From Nitrospirota bacterium (GTDB lineage Bacteria > Nitrospirota > UBA9217), in contig DAIDTZ010000166.1 of NCBI GenBank assembly GCA_027456925.1, positions 1 through 7,998 of the forward strand: a DNA stretch of 7,998 nucleotides, written 5' to 3'. Both the position numbers and the translations under genes were made by a program. Shown one piece after another: positions 5,049 to 7,998 of the stretch (positions within the stretch are counted from its first letter, which is position 1; the number at the start of each line of letters is the position of its first letter). The notes below the pieces were generated by a model. It did not search any database. It was given only the letters and a program-made list of their open reading frames with translations, and had not been told where the DNA came from.

Positions 5049-5840
5049 ATGACCAACTTTGCCGAAATACGGGAAGCCCTGGCGCACTATCGCTGGTTCA
5101 ACGATACGGTGGACATTGCGCTCGTCTACTATATCTTCTACCGGCTGCTCCTCCTCATCAAGGGTACGCGCGCGTTCCAGATGCTCATCGGCATCGGGCT
5201 CATCGTGCTGGTGTTGATCGCCTCCCAGGCCTTCGAGTTCTATACCCTCGACTGGCTTATCCACAGTTTCTGGTCCCAGATCGTTCTTGCGGTCGTGATC
5301 CTGTTCCAGCCCGAGATCAGGCGGACCCTCGCCCGGGTCGGCGAACGCCACCTGTTCCGGTCGCTCTCGCCCGTGGAAGGCTCCAAGTTCGTCGAGGAAA
5401 CGGTCAAGGCCGCCGTGTCCATGGCCAACAAGCGGATCGGCGCCCTCATTGTTCTTGAACGGGATACGGACCTGACGACCATCGTGGAGATGGGCACCGA
5501 CCTCGACGCCAAAGTGACGAAGGAGCTCCTCATCAGCATCTTCCTGCCCTACTCGCCGATCCACGACGGCGCCGCCATCATCAGGAACGGAAGAATCATT
5601 GCTGCAGGCTGTTTCCTGCCGCTCACGCTTTCCTCGAACCTCTCCAAGGCGCTCGGGACGCGCCACCGCGCCGCTGTCGGCCTTACGGAAGAGGCGGATG
5701 CCGTCGTCGTCGTCGTTTCGGAAGAAACGGGGGAGATTTCCGTGGTCAGGAACGGGGCCATCGAGCACAACGCCGACGCGCCCGCGCTTCGGAAGACTTT
5801 GTCCGATATCTTCATGCAGCGGAAGAACAGGAAACCCTAG
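5049..5840 (+). CDS. cdaA: Diadenylate cyclase CdaA (c-di-AMP synthase)
   Basis: CdaA joins two ATP into c-di-AMP, a second messenger that controls potassium and osmolyte transport and so turgor and wall integrity. The 263-aa product has normal family length. Three N-terminal membrane helices lie at about residues 21-37, 44-62 and 71-88, with YRLLLLIKGTRAFQML typical of the family. A linker (about 90-125) leads to the DAC domain: KRIGALIVLERDTDL, ELLISIFLPYSPIHDGAAIIRNG with the catalytic DGA (173-175), then LGTRHRAAVGLTEEAD with RHR (205-207) for ATP-phosphate binding, then VVVSEETGEIS. All key residues are intact. ATG 5049 is the only start (an in-frame TGA sits at 5016-5018), yet GTTATTAAAAACC upstream has no Shine-Dalgarno, so translation may be weak. 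cdaR abuts directly, and glmM follows: the conserved cdaA-cdaR-glmM trio. Confidence 0.95.
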   Translation: MTNFAEIREALAHYRWFNDTVDIALVYYIFYRLLLLIKGTRAFQMLIGIGLIVLVLIASQAFEFYTLDWLIHSFWSQIVLAVVILFQPEIRRTLARVGERHLFRSLSPVEGSKFVEETVKAAVSMANKRIGALIVLERDTDLTTIVEMGTDLDAKVTKELLISIFLPYSPIHDGAAIIRNGRIIAAGCFLPLTLSSNLSKALGTRHRAAVGLTEEADAVVVVVSEETGEISVVRNGAIEHNADAPALRKTLSDIFMQRKNRKP

Positions 5841-6497
5841 ATGGACCTCAAAAAAACAATATTCGATAACTGGGGCATCAAGCTCCTGTCCCTGGCCTTG
5901 TCCCTTACGCTCTGGTTCTATGTCACCTCGAAAGGCAAGACGGAGATCACGATGACCGTGCCCTTGGAACTCCGGAACATCCCGCAGAACATGGCCGTGG
6001 TCGGCAATGTGGCCGGGTCTCTCGATGTGCGCGTGCAGGGCCAGGAGCGGGCGCTCCGCGACATCACGATCGGGAAAAAAATCTTCGGCATCCTCGATCT
6101 GTCCCTGGCCAGGGTCGGCGAGAACACCGTTCCCATTTCTCCCGACGACATCCGCAGGCCTTCGGGCGTGACCGTGATGCATATGTCCCAATCCGAAATC
6201 AGGGTGAAGCTGGAGCCGCTCGTGCGCAGGACCTTCCGGCTCAAAGCCCTTCTTCACGGCGCCCCTGCCAGAGGCTACCGGTTAATGAAGATTGCAGTCA
6301 CCCCTGCACGGATCACGGTGGAGGGTCCGGAAAGCGTCATGAAGCGGCTGGAAAAACTCCAGACCATGCCGATCGATATCCAGGGAGCGAATGCGAACAT
6401 GACCGTCGAGCCCAAGATCGACTATCAGGGGAAAGCGCTCAAGATCATCGATACCCATATTGCGGTCCGGTTCGTCATCGAAAGGATGAACAGATGA
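5841..6497 (+). CDS. cdaR: CdaR/YbbR-domain membrane-anchored regulator of CdaA
   Basis: CdaR is an extracytoplasmic, membrane-tethered protein that binds CdaA and modulates c-di-AMP synthesis, as known from Firmicutes. The 218-aa product starts with a short cytosolic segment (MDLKKTIFDNWGIK) and one membrane helix at about residues 13-29 (LLSLALSLTLWFYVTS), which orients the remainder outward. Two YbbR repeats follow: about 35-127 (ITMTVPLELRNIPQNM to IRVKLEP) and about 130-215 (TFRLKALLHGAPARGY, ITVEGPESVMKRLEKLQT to VRFVIE). Two repeats is fewer than the four of some Firmicute CdaR proteins and typical of shorter homologues. ATG 5841 follows the cdaA TAG with no gap. AGGA (5829-5832) inside cdaA is 8 nt upstream, so the genes are probably translationally coupled. 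The end overlaps glmM by 4 bp (ATGA). Confidence 0.9.
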   Translation: MDLKKTIFDNWGIKLLSLALSLTLWFYVTSKGKTEITMTVPLELRNIPQNMAVVGNVAGSLDVRVQGQERALRDITIGKKIFGILDLSLARVGENTVPISPDDIRRPSGVTVMHMSQSEIRVKLEPLVRRTFRLKALLHGAPARGYRLMKIAVTPARITVEGPESVMKRLEKLQTMPIDIQGANANMTVEPKIDYQGKALKIIDTHIAVRFVIERMNR

Positions 6498-7846
6498 AAA
6501 GCAAGCTATTTGGCACCGCCGGCGTTCGCTGGGTGGCGAACCAGGACCCCATGACCTCCGAGATGGCGCTCCGGATCGGCAGGGCCGCCGCCCACGTATT
6601 CCGCGACTCCGCCCGCAGACACAGGATCGTGATCGGCAAGGACACGAGGCTCTCGGGATACATGATCGAGAGCGCGCTCACCGCCGGCCTCTGCTCCATG
6701 GGCATGGACGTGCTGCTCGTGGGACCGGTTCCCACACCAGGCATTGCTTTTTTGACCAGAAGTCTGCGCGCCGACGCGGGCGTCGTGGTATCGGCATCGC
6801 ACAACCCCTACGAAGACAACGGCATTAAGTTTTTCGGCAGGGACGGGTTCAAGCTTCCCGACGAGACCGAGCACAAGATGGAGGACCTGATCTTTTCCGG
6901 AGAGGTGGACTCCATCAGGCCCACGGCCGCTGAGATCGGCAAAGCTTTCAGGATCGACGATGCCATCGGCAGGTACAACGAATTCGTGAAGTCGTCGATT
7001 CCCCGGGGCATGGACTTTTCCGGGCTCCGGATCGTCGTTGATTCGGCCAATGGCGCGGCATACAAGATCGGCCCGCGCATTCTGACCGAACTCGGCGCTG
7101 ACGTCCTATCCCTCTACGACCAGCCGACGGGCATGAATATCAACCAGGGCTGCGGCTCGCTCCATCCCGAAGTCATCTCCCGCGCCGTGGCCGCGAACAA
7201 GGCCCACCTCGGGATCGCTTTTGACGGGGATGCCGACCGGATGATCCTCTGCGATGAACAGGGCAACGTGATCGACGGCGACGCCGTCATGGCCATCTGC
7301 GCGCTCCAGATGATGAAAGAGGGAAGGCTCAGACAGAATACGCTCGTCGCCACGGTCATGAGCAACCTCGGCCTGGAACTGGCAATGAAGAAGGCCGGCG
7401 GCACGCTCCTTCGTGCCGCGGTGGGCGACCGGTACGTCATGGAAATGATGATCAAAGGCGGCTACAATCTCGGCGGCGAACAATCGGGCCACATCATTTT
7501 CCTGGACAACAACACGACCGGCGACGGGCTCATCTCCGCGCTTCAGGTCCTTGCCATCATGAAGCAGACCGGCAAGCCCCTGTCCGGGCTCGCGGCGTGC
7601 ATGAAATCCTATCCCCAGGTCCTCGTGAATGTGAAGGTGAAGGAGCGGAAGGACCTTGCGTCGATCCCTGAAGTGGCGAAGCGCATGGCCGAGATCGAGA
7701 AAAAACTCGACGGCACGGGCCGCCTTCTCGTCCGCTACTCGGGCACCGAGCCCAAGGTACGCGTCATGATCGAGGGGGAGGACCAGAACGAGATAAAAGC
7801 GTTGGCAGACGATCTTGCAGGGATCATCAAAGAAAAACTGGGGTAA
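6494..7846 (+). CDS. glmM: Phosphoglucosamine mutase GlmM, with a changed N-terminal FGTDGVRG motif
   Basis: GlmM converts glucosamine-6-phosphate to glucosamine-1-phosphate in the cytosol, the entry to UDP-GlcNAc for peptidoglycan and LPS. In Firmicutes it also binds and inhibits CdaA, which fits its place after cdaA-cdaR. The 450-aa product has standard length. ATG 6494 overlaps the cdaR stop as ATGA, with AAAGGA (6481-6486) 7 nt upstream. Motifs: the active-site loop VVVSASHNPYEDNGIKFFG with the phosphorylated serine S102; the metal loop DGDADR (244-249) in GIAFDGDADRM; NINQGCGSLHPE; VGDRYVMEMM; the sugar-binding GGEQSGH (327-333); TTGDGL; and the phosphate loop RYSGTEPKVRVM (414-425). The oddity is the N-terminal motif. 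Members normally read FGTDGVRG, here it is FGTAGVRW: A9 (GCC 6518-6520) for Asp and W13 (TGG 6530-6532) for Gly. Both could come from single-base changes. The product call is secure; activity with W13 is doubtful. Confidence 0.96.
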   Translation: MKSKLFGTAGVRWVANQDPMTSEMALRIGRAAAHVFRDSARRHRIVIGKDTRLSGYMIESALTAGLCSMGMDVLLVGPVPTPGIAFLTRSLRADAGVVVSASHNPYEDNGIKFFGRDGFKLPDETEHKMEDLIFSGEVDSIRPTAAEIGKAFRIDDAIGRYNEFVKSSIPRGMDFSGLRIVVDSANGAAYKIGPRILTELGADVLSLYDQPTGMNINQGCGSLHPEVISRAVAANKAHLGIAFDGDADRMILCDEQGNVIDGDAVMAICALQMMKEGRLRQNTLVATVMSNLGLELAMKKAGGTLLRAAVGDRYVMEMMIKGGYNLGGEQSGHIIFLDNNTTGDGLISALQVLAIMKQTGKPLSGLAACMKSYPQVLVNVKVKERKDLASIPEVAKRMAEIEKKLDGTGRLLVRYSGTEPKVRVMIEGEDQNEIKALADDLAGIIKEKLG

Positions 7847-7919
7847 GGGATAATCGGCAACGCATATAATTACGGCTCGTGGTCCTGCGTCATCAGCTTC
7901 GTTTCGTTTATCGAAATCC

Positions 7920-7947
7920 TTGACAAAAAGTCACACTCTCGTATAAT
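7920..7947 (+). promoter_or_regulatory. Consensus sigma70 promoter at the right edge, reading out of the window
   Basis: TTGACA (7920-7925), a 16-bp spacer and TATAAT (7942-7947) match both hexamers perfectly, giving a predicted start near 7954. The remaining 45 bases contain no recognisable gene, ribosome site or tRNA. Such a perfect promoter suggests a strongly expressed unit to the right, perhaps a stable RNA. The rest of the 152-bp tail after glmM shows no clear terminator, only a weak 5-bp hairpin (7902-7906 with 7912-7916). Confidence 0.7.
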
Positions 7948-7998
7948 CAACGCATTAGTTTACAATACCCACCACCTCTGCACGAAGCAGTAATAGTT

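Noticed and set aside
5040..6257. A 405-codon minus-strand open frame across cdaA and cdaR
   Set aside because: It is the same type of antisense shadow: low-complexity charged composition (runs of DH, GH, EP), and both sense genes have clear domains.
7865..7870. TATAAT shortly after the glmM stop as a second promoter
   Set aside because: No -35-like hexamer lies 15-19 bp upstream (the region is the GC-rich glmM end), so the hexamer alone is not enough.
1..7998. CRISPR array, insertion sequence, prophage, toxin-antitoxin or defence genes
   Set aside because: No spaced direct repeats, transposase or integrase motifs, or defence-type proteins were found; the window is ordinary chromosomal housekeeping sequence.

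Overview
The window is a compact, GC-rich, one-direction bacterial housekeeping block. All genes lie on the + strand in the order tilS (5' end missing, frame broken) - hpt - ftsH - folP - cdaA - cdaR - glmM. A c-di-AMP cyclase/regulator/GlmM module joined to folP, ftsH, hpt and tilS resembles the layout I associate with Desulfobacterota (former Deltaproteobacteria, e.g. Geobacter-like) and Nitrospirota. I infer a Gram-negative-type, high-GC member of one of these groups, probably from an assembled metagenome or draft genome. This placement comes from gene order and protein character only.

Layout. Positions 1-60 are a perfect zero-loop palindrome that looks like a fold-back at a contig end inside tilS. 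Positions 31-1210 hold the rest of tilS (tRNA-Ile lysidine synthase), split into two frames by an apparent one-base insertion near 501-503. A 151-bp gap with a terminator-like hairpin and two small tandem hairpins leads to hpt (1362-1892). A good sigma70-type promoter (1928-1956) and a terminator-like leader hairpin precede ftsH (2010-3806). folP (3816-4958) follows at 9 bp; its Shine-Dalgarno overlaps the ftsH stop, so the two are translationally adjacent. A degenerate inverted array of 7-bp units spans the folP stop and the short gap to cdaA. cdaA (5049-5840), cdaR (5841-6497) and glmM (6494-7846) are abutting or overlapping. The last 152 bp carry no gene, but contain a consensus TTGACA-N16-TATAAT promoter firing rightward out of the window.

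Function. TilS and Hpt serve translation and purine salvage. FtsH is membrane protein quality control. FolP makes dihydropteroate for folate. CdaA makes c-di-AMP under the influence of membrane-anchored CdaR. GlmM makes glucosamine-1-phosphate for peptidoglycan and LPS, and is known to bind and inhibit CdaA in Firmicutes. The last three therefore form a cell-envelope/osmotic signalling unit.

No new system is evident. What deserves a second look is a set of single-base anomalies at near-invariant positions (TilS frameshift; FtsH pore-loop V to G and Walker B D to Y; GlmM FGTDGVRG motif altered at two positions), an intrinsic-terminator-like hairpin inside the folP coding region, and the heptad inverted-repeat element. 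The anomalies could be sequence errors, and read-level checking would settle that.
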